Shown here piece after piece: positions 21,714 through 32,449 of a DNA stretch of 64,000 bases. The notes beneath the pieces are model-generated. The model worked only from the letters and a program-made list of their open reading frames with translations. It searched no databases and was not told the DNA's origin. A program made the position numbers and the translations under genes. Positions within the stretch are counted from its first letter, which is position 1. Each line of letters starts with the position of its first letter. Source of the DNA: Chionoecetes opilio (Eukaryota; Arthropoda; Malacostraca; Decapoda; Majidae); NCBI GenBank assembly GCA_016584305.1, contig JACEEZ010016432.1, positions 62,001 to 126,000 of the forward strand, written 5' to 3'.

Positions 21714-21877
21714 AACAGAAGCAACTCGACACTGAGATTAACAACCTCAGGAATGGTCTTCGCAGCAAGGTGAACCACCTCAATGACCTTGAACACAAAC
21801 AACCCACTCTAGGCACCTCTCTCAAGCCACTCTCTCCAGACGAGTGGCAGGCAGTGCAGCAGGTCTTGGGGAAGTAG
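21714..21877 (+). CDS. Last coding exon of an unidentified host gene (C-terminal 53 residues)
   Basis: A strong splice acceptor (pyrimidine tract CCCTCTCCTCCCACAG, 21698-21713) precedes an open frame with QKQLDTEINNLRNGLRSKVN, then HLNDLEHKQPTLG, and SPDEWQAVQQVLGK ending at TAG (21875-21877). The first codon is split, the exon beginning with its last two bases (AA). The first half looks helical and may form a short coiled coil with heptad-like Leu/Ile/Leu/Val spacing. No domain was recognised and I cannot name the gene. Upstream exons would lie to the left beyond the repeats or outside the window. Normal codon use and absence of TE motifs favour a host gene. Confidence 0.55.
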
Positions 21878-24190
21878 ATCAGTGGAGGAGGGTTCACTAA
21901 TCCCTCATGTCTCTCGCACTTTCTCTCTTATCAGACTTTTTTGAAATTTGGATAAAGATATTGATCAGGAAGTCACTTCCTTGAGACCTTCCTCCGATCT
22001 CAAGCCATTTTTCTATTGAGGGGAAGAGGAGCAGGAGAATCTCTGCCTTTCTTGTATGTGTATTTTCATGAATGAAAGAAGATATACGTACAATCAAGAG
22101 GTAGGAAACATCCCTCTCCTTCTCAGTTCTCAAGTCTCTTTCCTAGACAACTGTCAAGTCCATTCCTTGGATGACTTCTTTTATTTCATCCATCCTTTCC
22201 TTCCCTTCACTGCTCCTACAGGGTTTTTTTTTCAGCCTTCAAATATCAATAGGTTGAGTGTAATTTTCAGTATTGAGCTTCTTGGTAGTTTTTTTTTCAT
22301 GGAGGGCCATGGCAAACCATGTGTTCCCATCCAGACAGCCTCCATAGGTCTTCCCTTCCTTCATATCACATCTTAAGCCATAGGCTACTCAGTTCTCTGT
22401 CAACTGCTGCTGTGTAACACCATAAGATGTAGACCAGAATTTCCAAACTGAAGTAGCAAGCTACTAAATCAAAGCCAAAATTAAGTTGATGGCAGAAAAT
22501 GCATGACTTCAATAATTAACAATTTCAATGTTTTCTTATTTCATACACAGTAATATCTGGAACTGTCGCTCTATGGAATATACAATATGATCATATCATA
22601 CAAGCATTAGTTAAATTAGAATTTGATGATACAAGATTTATGAATTTACACCCTATTTTTTCTATACATATGAGCAATATCTGCTTGATGGTGTGAGTTT
22701 TGGCAATACCTATCTGCTTATTATCAATATATTTTGTGCCTTTGTATCCTTTAAATAATTTGATAAAGTCTTATCCTTACATTATTGTATGTATGTATAT
22801 CTGTCCTTGTTAGAAAACAATACATGTGATATCTGTGATGAGCCCAGTGGTGTACAGGTTCAAATAGTGGTAAGTGACAGAGCGGTAGTATCGTTACTTT
22901 GGGCCAGCATTTCTTAACTTATGGGTCAACAATGTATCTGATTGGGTCGTTAGAGCCTAAGTGTTTTTTTTTCTTCTAAAAATTACCAGATATTAATCAC
23001 AATGTACTACTCTGTATTTAGCCAGCATTTCTTAACTTATGAGTAGACAATGTATCTGATTAGGTCTCTAGTCTAAATAATTTTTTTTCTCCCAAAAATT
23101 ACCATATATTAATCACAATGTACCTTGTATCTAGGTTACATTATATTTAACCTGTCAATTGTATTCTCCTGCGAGTTGTTAACAGTAGCATACAGTATTT
23201 AAATGTAATGGCTTACATTTGAAGCAAGGATGGGTGGCATCAGTAGACACCGAAGGTAGGAGGGTGTGAGGCAGTATGGGAGTGGCGGATGTGGAGCAGT
23301 GTTTCCACTTCCAATTGGAATAGTTTTTCAAGGAAATTCGGCCCGTAGGAGTAAATATCTGAGGAATTGCAAATTTTACCAATTTTTTTTTTAGCATTTA
23401 AGTTGAAGACCTATCAAAAGAAATTGCAAACATTAGTAGGATATAGGAGTAGGTAATTGAGATCCAGAATGATAAAAAAAACTACATTATAACTTCAAAG
23501 GGTAAGAAATATAACTTGTCTTATTCTGAATGGGTGTTTACAAAGAAAAGCTAGTTTTTGATGGTGAACCTCTGAAAGTGCTTCTCCCCTTTGTCACAAC
23601 GTATCTGTTTAAGGCAGTTTTTCAGCTCTCACAGTCATCAAGATAAAGTACTGAAATTGCTCACACCCGCAGTTTGACCTAAGATGCAGCCTGTCATCAA
23701 AGTCATCAAATGACATTTGAGGAGCTGGTTGTATATATTATAATGTCTTTTACGCCAATGATTCTCTCTCTCCAAGAATTTACTTGACTAGATTTGGAGT
23801 GATTGCGTTAATATAATTTATTATCACAATTTTTTTTGCTTGTTAATGACTAAACAATTATTCTTGAATTTAATATAATGTCTACTACCTACTACATACT
23901 GCAAAATTTACCATTTTTCAATGCCCTTCATCAGCAAAAATAAAACATTTCGTTGGTTTAATATGGATGAATATGAATATGAATATATGTGAATAAAATA
24001 CTCATTAGAACTTAGCTTTTTTCTAATGTCTTCATAAATCTGGTAGTTGCTAAAAATGATTGATTGATTTATGAGTGACAGGTTTAATTAAAATGACACA
24101 AATATTGATCATTTTCATTTAGCTCCATACATACTTATATTCAGGATTTTAATATTCTTTTCTATTATGAAAGGTACATATTACTCGATG
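21878..24190 (+). other. Probable 3' UTR and downstream sequence of the host gene
   Basis: AT-rich, non-coding, without element ends. AATAAA occurs near 23938 (CAAAAATAAAACAT) and 23994 (GTGAATAAAATAC), plausible cleavage signals for a transcript ending there. Short internal repeats (TTAACTTATG with TCTGATTAGG or TCTGATTGGG) appear near 22915 and 23035. The assignment as UTR follows only from position after the exon. Confidence 0.4.
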
Positions 24191-24722
24191 CATTTTTTTT
24201 CTGCTCACAAATGTTGCATTTGTCTTATGGATGTAATTTTGATGAATAGTGTTTATGCTTAATTAAATATAATTTTACACTCACCTATACAAAAATTCTA
24301 GATTTTAGATTCTGGATAGTTATTATCAAGTATTTTGTATGGTTTTAAGGCAGGGACAGAATTTAGGGTCGCTACTCAAAACTATTGAGAAGGCAGTGCT
24401 TGGCAGCCTTAGGTGGAGCAAAAAACCTGCTTACTAATAAGTTTTTTTCTCTATGTAATCTTGATACAGCTACCCGGCACCTATGGGGCACCTATATGTG
24501 TTTCGGATAACTGGACTTTCAGCTTGTTTGAGTGGTACTCTTCTAAAAGATTATATTTTCAACAATAACCAACTAAAAAAGTCCCTGTAGGTATTACAAA
24601 TACAAACTAAAGAAACTATAGCAACATAAAATGCAAGAGCTGTACTTAACTCATCATCTGGTGTATGCATTGCAGATAATTAAGGAAGCAGTATGGATAT
24701 ATCATTACAAACACTCAGCTAA
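24191..24722. other. Unassigned AT-rich spacer
   Basis: No gene, RNA or element end recognised. It begins just after the right end of the tandem duplication. Confidence 0.5.
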
Positions 24723-25939
24723 AGGCCCATTCACATCTCCACGACTCGCGTCAGCGACCGGTCACAACTGCCGAATCATCCAGTCGGTGCCGACTGCAGC
24801 CAATTTCTGGGGGGCTGAAGCTCCAAAATTGGCATGGTTTGCTCGGGTTGCCGTAGTTAGGCGAATAATCGGCGACTAGTCCACGATTGTCAGCAGTAAT
24901 CGCGGACAGTCGCGGACTAAAACTAATTTAACCGCCCATATTGGATAACCGTCATGCGGCTACTGTTCCCAGCCGTGCTGTGACTGACACCGGATATGGC
25001 AAGCACCTCCACCGACCATAGTCAGCACGGTTAGCCGTAGTTAGGCGACTAATCGGCAACTAATCTGCGATTGTCGGCAATAGTTGCAAACTATAGGGGT
25101 ATTTGAAAATTCAAAGGTCAACTTTGAGTTGGCGTCATGCGGCGACATTTGCCGACAGTTGCAGCACGACGCAAACCCACGGTTGCCGTCATGCTGCGAC
25201 TGTTCCCAGCCGTGCTGCGACTGACGCCGAGTGGTTGTAGATGTGGGCAGCGCTCTGGCCCATCCCCCACACCACTATTCAACCTTCGCTTGTGTAGTGA
25301 AGTTCTATGCCACCGATGTCGGTCACACTGTTGTTCACACACTTGCCCACCTTGACTAGGCCACAAATGCTTATGTGCCTCCTAATGTTATCAATTGAAC
25401 ACAATAACTACATGTTGATAACAATCGCCAAGGCACTAAAGATACTGTGGAAGCAGTATAGCGCTAAAGATACTACTCTATTTGAAGTGGATAATGATGA
25501 TGATAATAATAATAATATCAATAAATATCTCAAAAATTTCCTCTTATCCTCTCTCTCTCTCTCTCCATCGTAAGGGAGAAAGTGTGGGAAAGATCGATCT
25601 TTCCCACGCTAAAATAACACGTGCTCCAGTCGCAGCACAGCCCCGACTGGTCGCAGTACGGCCCCGACTGGTAGGCGCCGGGCTTGGACCCTTCGGCGAC
25701 GAGTCCCAGCATGGAGTCGACTTTATCCGTAAAATTTTTGAGGCACAGACCCGCCCCGAATGTATAGAGAATGCACCACACAGTTGGGACCACCCGTGCG
25801 CCGCTTCACGACTCCCAAGACCCGACGGCGACGGTCTGGGCCTGATGCCGACCCACATGACTACCGGCGCCGACACAGCATGACTCAGCAAGTCGTGACT
25901 GGTCGCCGTCGAGTCGTGAAGATGTGAACGGGGCGGGGC
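24723..25939. mobile_element. GC-richer MITE-like element with internal GTCG/CGAC repeats
   Basis: Ends: GCCCATTCACATCTCCACGA on the left and the reverse complement of the right end (GCCCCGTTCACATCTTCACG) match with few differences, followed by CGACTCG on both sides. The interior repeats GCCGTAGTTAGGCGACTAAT (about 24850 and 25030) and CTGTTCCCAGCCGTGCTG (24964 and 25200) and is markedly richer in CG than its surroundings. A simple-repeat stretch (25490-25570) and a palindrome (25581-25610) lie inside. No clear target duplication and no transposase. Superfamily unknown. Confidence 0.6.
25581..25610. repeat. 30-bp near-perfect palindrome
   Basis: The left half AGTGTGGGAAAGATC and right half GATCTTTCCCACGCT are reverse complements except for one base. 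It lies inside the GC-richer MITE next to a CTCT run. Confidence 0.8.
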
Positions 25940-26412
25940 TCAAGGGAACCGGGTGTTTATACAAATATTGGGGTGTACACACAGTGCCGCCAGTGGTGAA
26001 AAATGAAACTACAGTAAGTGACATGGTTACACTTACGTACTGCTTGCCTGGCATAAATAAAAACAAATTGTGAATTAAAACATTAATTTGCTTATCTATC
26101 TTACCTTTCAACAAATTCCATGTAGTACTTTCTTGTCCTTTGATGGCATTTTCTTGATTATCATACTTATCTTAATGATTTGGTGCAGCATACTCGAAAC
26201 GACTAACTTACATAATCCCGAGAAGTCTATAAGTTGGGCAAGCTAAGTCAACCAGAAGTCCACTTATCTTTGCTATACTCGAAGCTCTACTTATGGATGA
26301 CAGCGTTAATTAAGTCGACGTAGGTTTTGACGGCGGCGCAGCCAATTTTAGCTCTTTTAACAAAATGTTTCAGTCAATGAGTGACCCCAGTAAACACTGC
26401 CTTTATTAAGAC

Positions 26413-26700
26413 GTGAAAAAAGTGCAAACAGCCCCGCCCAAGGCCAAGGAAAGCCACCTCTCTGTAACCAAGAAGAAACCAAATATCAGCTCCGGGGAAT
26501 TGATGGTAATGGTGGAAAATTGTCTCCAGACTCTAATGCTGGCAGTGACAAGAAAACAGGGTGTATGGGAAGTGGCTGGTGCTGCTACCAGTCATGTTAG
26601 AGTGATTGATAGACCGAGAAGACATCAGGAAGAAATTCTCATATATTCATTCCCTTGTAAACAAGAAACAGCTAAGACTCAGGAGGGAAGTACAGACAGG
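26413..26700 (+). pseudogene. Possible coding remnant, left part, interrupted by a hAT MITE
   Basis: An open frame runs through this stretch (PPKAKESHLSVTKKKPNISS) and a second frame near its end reads DREDIRKKFSYIHSLVNKKQ followed by LRLRREVQT. After removing the MITE at 26701-27622 and one target copy, that second frame continues SDNLKGRNKF to a stop at about 27659-27661. Lysine/arginine-rich, no domain recognised. The frame change near 26600 means either decay or an unnoticed intron. May be a gene fragment or chance. Confidence 0.3.
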
Positions 26701-27622
26701 CAGAGGTGGGCATCGCAATTTTTTTTCCACTTCCGCAATCACAATTCCGCATTTCCGACCTGCACCAGTCTGCAATCGCAATTCCGCAATTTTTTTCAGA
26801 TAGGCCTTTTCGCAATCGCAATTCCGCAATTCCATAAACTAATTTTGACACCTACAATCAAAACAAAACACCTATAATTAAAAAAAAAAATGTTTCTAGA
26901 CTAAAACATCTCTACACTCTTAAACACCTACAATTAAAACAAAAAATGTCTCTAGACTCTTTATTAGTGTTTAATACGTCTGTATTCCTATTCTGTTTCT
27001 GTCTATACTTGTTACTTGTCCTTCACAATGAAGTCTTTGTCTCTTTTAGTGTTTTTCTTTACTTTTACACTTCACAGTCTACTGGCTAGTAATCACTAAT
27101 CTAAGTAATCTACTAATCTTCCTCTTCCTCCTCCTCCTCCTCCTCCTCCTCCTCCCACTTCTGCTGGTTCAGCATGTGGAGGTTGGCAACTAATCACACA
27201 CACGGCCAGCGTACACGCTCTCAATCCCAAGTTCCAGCACGCACTGACTGAGTGACTGTGCTACACTTGGCAAGTTGGCAGTTGGCAGTGTCGTCTCCAC
27301 AATATTTGGTGGGAACTTATGTTCACGCGGGCACTTGCCACTTTGAAGGTGGTGACCGTCACAATTATTGCGATTGCGTTTCAAAATTTTGGCGGTCCGC
27401 AACCCGGAATTTGGCATTTTTTTCAGGCATCCGTAATTGCGCAATTCCGCAACCGAATTACCCATTCCGCAAGTTATTGCGATTACGTTTCAAAATTTTG
27501 GCGGTCCGCAATTCGCAATTCCGCAATTTTTTCAGGCATCCGTAATTGCGCAATTCTGCAATCGAATTACCATTCCGCAAGTTGCGGAATTGCGGACTAA
27601 AATTGCGGAATGCCCACCTTTG
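26701..27622 (+). mobile_element. hAT MITE (CARAGGTGGGCAT ends)
   Basis: Left end CAGAGGTGGGCATCGCAATT; reverse complement of right end CAAAGGTGGGCATTCCGCAA. The flanks CAGACAGG (26693-26700) and CAGACAAG (27623-27630) form an 8-bp target duplication with one mismatch. The interior is built of repeated CGCAATTCCGCAATT motifs on both sides and a 120-base duplicated block (27360-27480 versus 27475-27590). A (TCC)n run lies at 27119-27157. No transposase. Confidence 0.85.
27119..27157. repeat. (TCC)n microsatellite
   Basis: About 12 units of CCT/TCC in the middle of the hAT MITE. Confidence 0.95.
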
Positions 27623-27889
27623 CAGACAAGTGATAATCTTAAGGGGAGGAATAAGTTTTGAGAAGCCAAATTAAAAAAAAAAATACAAAAAGTAGGTTTT
27701 GGCATCTTCAGCCAGCTGCTATCATCAACTCTGCCAGACGTATGTTCATTTAAACTTCCGCGTGTATTTCAAATGCCCTACTCGAATTTATAGGGCTAAT
27801 ACACCAGGGAGTGTTGCCATTTCATCCAATACAAATTTTGTTTGCCCTTTTTTTCAGTTATCTTGTTATTTTATCTGAATAAAAAATGG

Positions 27890-27920
27890 TTGTGGTTGCT
27901 GTACGATACAGCAACCACAA
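27890..27920. repeat. Hairpin with 13-bp perfect stem
   Basis: TTGTGGTTGCTGT and ACAGCAACCACAA flank a 5-base loop. No following T run or gene that would make it a terminator; could be a short foldback relic. Confidence 0.8.
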
Positions 27921-28557
27921 GAGAGTAGGCCTATTGGGGAAGCTCCGGGGGGAAAAAACGCGCTTCTCAAACCACCCATTGCTAGTGTGAAAGAGTTTGA
28001 ACAAAGGCAAGGCCTTCTAGGAGGGCCCTGATAAAGGTATGTAGGTTTTTTATTATTTATATTTGGTCTATTAGATGAAAAGGCCCATAGCCGCTAAAAT
28101 CACCGCCAAGAATTGCTCTAGATACTTGCATTCAAAATGCTGTATTTTTTTTAATTTATTGATCAGTTTCTGATCTGTTTTCTTTATTGGAATCTTTATT
28201 AAGAGTTATATAACTTACTAAGTAGAGGTTTATGTTAAATAGCTTGTTATAGGAGTAATTTGTAGCCAATCTTCGAGGACCGTTATCTCAGAATAACTTT
28301 TTGACTAGTTTCCAATACTTCTATAAGTAACTACTTGCTTAATTTTTTACCAATTTTGAATCTTTTAAGTTTGTTTTGATCATTATGGTATAAAGAAGGA
28401 TTCCTCTTGCTTAAATATTGATATATAAAAAATAATGTCTTATCCAGATCAATTTGCATCTTGTTGCTATTGTTTTTTGTTGTTCTTCGAAAATTGTATA
28501 ATTATCTTGAAAACTTTCGAATTTTTTTTTTCCTTCAAATTCCAGCAACCAGTTTAA

Positions 28558-29336
28558 CCCTCTCACGCACCGTGACGCAATTCGCATCAAAACGGAATCG
28601 TCTACATCCGAGTCATAATTTTTACAGGTTTTTTGACGCGATTCACGTCAAAAAACTTGTAAAAATTCGCCAAAAATAAAGTATTTATCAGAATCGCGTC
28701 AAACTTTTCTGTGTCAAAGATCCAAGCTAGACCTATAAAATAAAATAATTGTCAACTCTCTCGTGGGGGTGGATTTGAAATGATAAGGGCCTGTGTCTCA
28801 GTTTCCTCTCAGCAGGCAGCCTGTGAGCGCGGACTGTCGTCCCTTTAAAACGTGTCCCGAGCCGGGTAAGCCATACTTGTAGCCTAATCCGTCTTCCAAC
28901 ATGTGTTTCAGTTTTCCTCCATTTTCTCAAGAACTACTGGCCATATGAAAAGTATAATGGTAGCATTGGAATCCTCATAAAAATCCGCTTTTATTGGCAT
29001 ATAAACCATAAAAAGTCGACTCAGGAAGTTTCGAGCTACGAAGTGGTGAACGTAAGTATTTCTTATTTCTCTTTACTCTGTTTTTTTCGGAGTCGGTAAA
29101 CTCCGCTATTTATTTGCATTTCTTGTTATTTTTTTCTTTCATAAGGCAGAATAATCTCTTGCAAAACTAACGATATATAATAATGCCAGGAAAAAAAAAT
29201 ACGCGTTGGTGAAATTGATAACATAAAAAAAAAAAATTGCCGCACAGTCAGGCCATTCCGCGGGGTGCCTTAGGGAGCCCCAGACAGATGTCGCAGTGGA
29301 AAGAGAAACTTATTAAACTTTTCGTGCTTGAGAGGG
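28558..29336. mobile_element. piggyBac-like MITE, copy 1
   Basis: Ends CCCTCTCACGCAC and GTGCTTGAGAGGG are imperfect inverted repeats, flanked by TTAA on both sides (28554-28557 and 29337-29340). TTAA duplication with CCCTTT/CCCTCT ends is the piggyBac signature. A shared interior (TTTTTGACGCGATTCACGTC, CAAGCTAGACCTATAAAA, AAAGTCGACTCAGGAAGT) identifies it with 38894-39592. No transposase. The repeated GACGCGATTCGCGTC-like motifs near both ends are self-complementary. Confidence 0.85.
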
Positions 29337-29604
29337 TTAATAGAAATTGACTTCCTCTTTAAAATTAACTTTAAAAATAAGCATTAGTAGCAAAACTGAA
29401 GAAGGAGTTAAAGCTTGAAGAATGTACGTATTAAAAAATAATATATACACACAACCCTCGTGTTCCCGGACCTCCATTTCCCGGATATCGGATTTGCCGG
29501 TAAAAATCAGAGGTCCGGGGATATTTCAGATTTCCGGACAAATGCCTGGTCCAGTCTGTAAATTGACAAAGTTGTCCGGCGGTCCGAGCGTCTCCCGTCA
29601 CCCC

Positions 29605-29755
29605 TGGTCAGTGTCCGCGCCACCCGCCAGGTGGCAGCATCCTCAGCGGTCGTATTGTTTACATTTGGGCACATGACACTCACGTTTCACCTGCACCGCC
29701 TCCGTCAGTCCCCTGACCCCCACTGCCCCTGGTGCAGGAACGTCTCTGAGACTAT
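29605..29755 (+). pseudogene. LINE ORF2 C-terminus, left half
   Basis: TLTFHLHRLRQSPDPHCPWC then RNVSET, the start of the C-terminal CPWC...H zinc knuckle region of a decapod-type LINE. The sequence resumes at 31230 after an inserted long-TIR element; together they give ..SETIEH.., as in related elements. Confidence 0.65.
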
Positions 29756-31227
29756 GGGGAGTTTTCTAATAAGCTCACGCTCAAGCCTGTTTCTCGCGCT
29801 GTCACATCCACTGCCCTTTGAGCGTGAATGATCTATCATTTACCGTAAATTCCCTGTACTTTTTCGGGACATAACAGAATTACCCTTCAATACAACTAAA
29901 ACAGTTCCTAATAAAAAATGTAGTTTATCATTTTATTTGTGAGCACTTGGTGAAAATATTGGCAAAACAATTGAATACTTGAAAACTCAATCTTTAAAAA
30001 TAGTCTTTTCATGAATAAACACAAGTTCAAGCAGAATGAGGCTTCAGGAAATATCTACCTGTATGTAAGCATTCACTGAGTACCTATTTTGGGTGTGTCT
30101 GTCTGTCTTGCGACGAACATTTAACCAAGAAGTAATTTTAAGTGCTTGGCACCTCGAGAACAGTCCGGGATGGAAGACAGTTGGAAGCGTTTGTTTACAT
30201 GCGAGAGCTCTGCCGCCCCTTCGATCCACCTCAATGTCCTTCCCTCTGAATCAATCAACCAACCCTTCTCTCTGAATACCCTATGTCCTCTGGTTTATCC
30301 TATTGTAACGAAGGAGGGGGGGGGCAACCCACCCCTCTCAAACTTCGTCACACTAACGGCTCAGGGCTATGGAGGAGACGAGAAGGACTGCAAGGAGACT
30401 TTTACTGCTGTGCACAGCTTTATTACACAAACTACTAAAACCCACAGTACAATAGTGGATGCACGTCTGTCACGTAACTACACGCGCCACTCCGATCCGC
30501 CCCAACAACACAAAATAACAGTCAAAGCAGGGGGACTATACACAAATAGGGGGAATTTCACAAAGCAGGTGAAATAAGGAGACTTTTCTTTATGTGGGAA
30601 ACGGCATGTGGGAGCGGATGCCACGAATATTCCAGTAGAGGATAGAGAGCGTGATGAGATAAGCGGATGATGATAGTTATAGGATGACAGCCTCTGGTAT
30701 TGAGAAGTTAGGAGTATCAGAGATATGGGCTGTGAGGTAAGGGAGCGGCGGCGCTGAGCTGTCCATCCCCGTGTGATGTCAACAGGAAAGTGGGTGATAG
30801 CAGATCCTGCCAGCGGGATGGTTTTTGTGGAGATGCTGAACGCCACACTCTGTCTTGGTTAAATGTTCGTCGTAAGAGAGACATATACACCCAAAATAGG
30901 TACTCAGTGAATGCTTACATACAAGTAAATATTTCCTGAAGCCTCATTCTGCTTCAACTTGCGTATTTTCATGAAAAGACGATTTTTAAAGATTGAGTTT
31001 TCAAGTATTCAATTGTTTTGCCAATATTTTCACCAAGTGCTCACAAATAAAATAATAAACTACATTTTTTATTAAGAACTGTTTCAGTTGTTGTATTGAA
31101 GGGTAATTCTGATATGTCCTTAAAAAGTACAGGGAATTTACGGTAAATGATAGATCATTCACGCTCAAAGGGCAGTGGATGTGAGATGCGCGAGAGACAT
31201 CTGGCGGCTTAGCTTTGAAAACTCCCC
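29756..31227. mobile_element. Foldback-type element with long (about 370-bp) terminal inverted repeats
   Basis: GGGGAGTTTTC at the left and GAAAACTCCCC at the right begin inverted repeats that stay alignable for about 370 bases (29756-30130 against 30855-31227), including the shared blocks GATCATTCACGCTCAAAGGG (right arm) and TTCACCAAGTGCTCACAAAT (right arm). An AT dinucleotide flanks each side (29754-29755, 31228-31229). The central part (30131-30854) is GC-richer with no protein domain recognised. Superfamily not determined. Confidence 0.7.
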
Positions 31228-31229
31228 AT

Positions 31230-31426
31230 TGAACACTCTGCTACAGTGTCCGTGCTTCCACTCCCACCATGTAGTGCTACGCTCTCAACTCCTCACTCTG
31301 AACGTCGCCACCTGTGACCTGCCCACCCTGCTGGCAGCGGCTGGCGTCCACCCCTCCCGGCAACACGCTGTCATCCGCCTCACCTGTGCCTTCCTGAGGA
31401 AGACAGGTCAACTACAGCGCCTGTGA
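31230..31426 (+). pseudogene. LINE ORF2 C-terminus, right half, with stop
   Basis: Reads LLQCPCFHSHHVVLRSQLLT, then LNVATCDLPTLLAAAGVHPS and RQHAVIRLTCAFLRKTGQLQ RL ending TGA at 31424-31426. The CPxFHSHR and PTLLAAAGVHPS boxes mark the C-terminal end of a LINE ORF2 in decapods. The short 3' tail (GCACCTGTGCCTTCCTGAGG-type through ATAGCATCATAGGACATCAC) is echoed inside Tigger-like MITE copy A and inside the 9338-12187 element. Confidence 0.7.
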
Positions 31427-31650
31427 TAGCATCATAGGACATCACCAGGGCTCATAGTGTTCCCCAAGGGATCCTCGCAGCCCTAAAAACAACAACAAAG
31501 TGACGTAAAAGTCCGCGGCGGGGTATTTGATACTAGTGTGGGATAAACATCCGGGGGTGGGTAATGGCCTCGGACTGTTGCGATTCCCAGACGTTTGCAG
31601 TTCCCGGACCAGTGCTCCCCCCTAATAGTCCGGGAAAACGAGGATTGTGT

Positions 31651-32068
31651 ATATGTATAAAAATAATAAAAAATTATCATCAAAATATGTTGATTTTTGG
31701 TGCGAAGAACTTTTGTAATAGTACCAACATCGTGTTAAAGTTTCATAAAATTTCAACCATTCCTTCTACGTATATGATCACCTGAATACTTACCCCTCCC
31801 CTTAATATTATGGCTTTGCATATATCATTTGGCATTATTTCTCATTTACGTTAGACGCATCACAGTCTACTCCTAGACAGAGCCATTAACTGGCAATTCT
31901 GATCTAGACGGGAAAGGGAGTTGATTCTATTTTTGGTACAATTGATTAAATATGTTTGTAATATTGATTTACGAATTGTTGGAGTTATGATTTGTTAAAT
32001 ATTTTTGTAAAAACAGGTGATGAAGGAGACACGGGCTGGGATCGAAGTGAGTATGTACTTTATTCCTG
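31651..32068. other. Unassigned AT-rich spacer
   Basis: No gene or element end recognised. Confidence 0.5.
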
Positions 32069-32129
32069 ACTAGTTTTGCCTCTACTGGGCTTCTTCAGAG
32101 GAATGCGGCCCAGTAGAGGCGAAACTAGT
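32069..32129. repeat. Hairpin with 22-bp arms and 17-base loop
   Basis: Arms 32069-32090 and 32108-32129 are complementary except for one G-T type difference (TTTTGCCTCTACTGGGC against GCCCAGTAGAGGCGAAA). The minus strand contains CTGAAGAAGCCC...GGCAAAAC and the plus strand GGCGAAAC, resembling parts of a hammerhead ribozyme core but not completing one on either strand. Confidence 0.75.
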
Positions 32130-32449
32130 AGTGATGGAGATAACCAGAGGAATTCTGCCTTTAACGATGAAAGCATGGCTTTGCTACCAGTGTTATTACT
32201 TACCATAAGGTTAAATTTGGAGGTAAGCTGGATTTGACCTGTGAGGATCGTAGGTCAATGACCTCAGGTCATCAAAAAACTACATTTCGCGCCTTCGAAG
32301 TACAATAAATGGTGTGTTTTCATTAACAAAAATGAATATACAAATCACATAAATTCACATCACATATTGATAATTAGATTTTGTACCAATAAATATTATT
32401 AAGTAACTTATATTTGTACCTATAAAGTATTTTTCCAGTCATATTGTTT

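Larger units (their letters stand above)
19070..24190 (+). repeat. 5.1-kb tandem duplication, right copy (cleaner)
   Basis: Direct repeat of 13980-19062. This copy keeps longer open frames in every embedded element and an intact last exon. The junction AAAATTTTTTTGCAAGCATA joins the end of the left copy to the start of this one within a few bases. Confidence 0.9.
29449..31650. mobile_element. pogo-like TIR element containing a captured LINE 3' end
   Basis: Left end CACAACCCTCGTGTTCCCGG and reverse complement of the right end (CACAATCCTCGTTTTCCCGG) are inverted repeats between TA-rich flanks (TATATA on the left, TATATG on the right). The GTCCGGGAA subterminal sequence continues inside on both sides. 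The body holds the C-terminus of a LINE ORF2 (29605-29755 and 31230-31426), itself split by a long-TIR element. There is no transposase. Exact boundaries are uncertain by a few bases because of the TA repeats. Confidence 0.65.

Noticed and set aside
27890..27920. Transcription terminator
   Set aside because: Hairpin without a T run or upstream gene in a eukaryotic sequence; recorded only as a hairpin.
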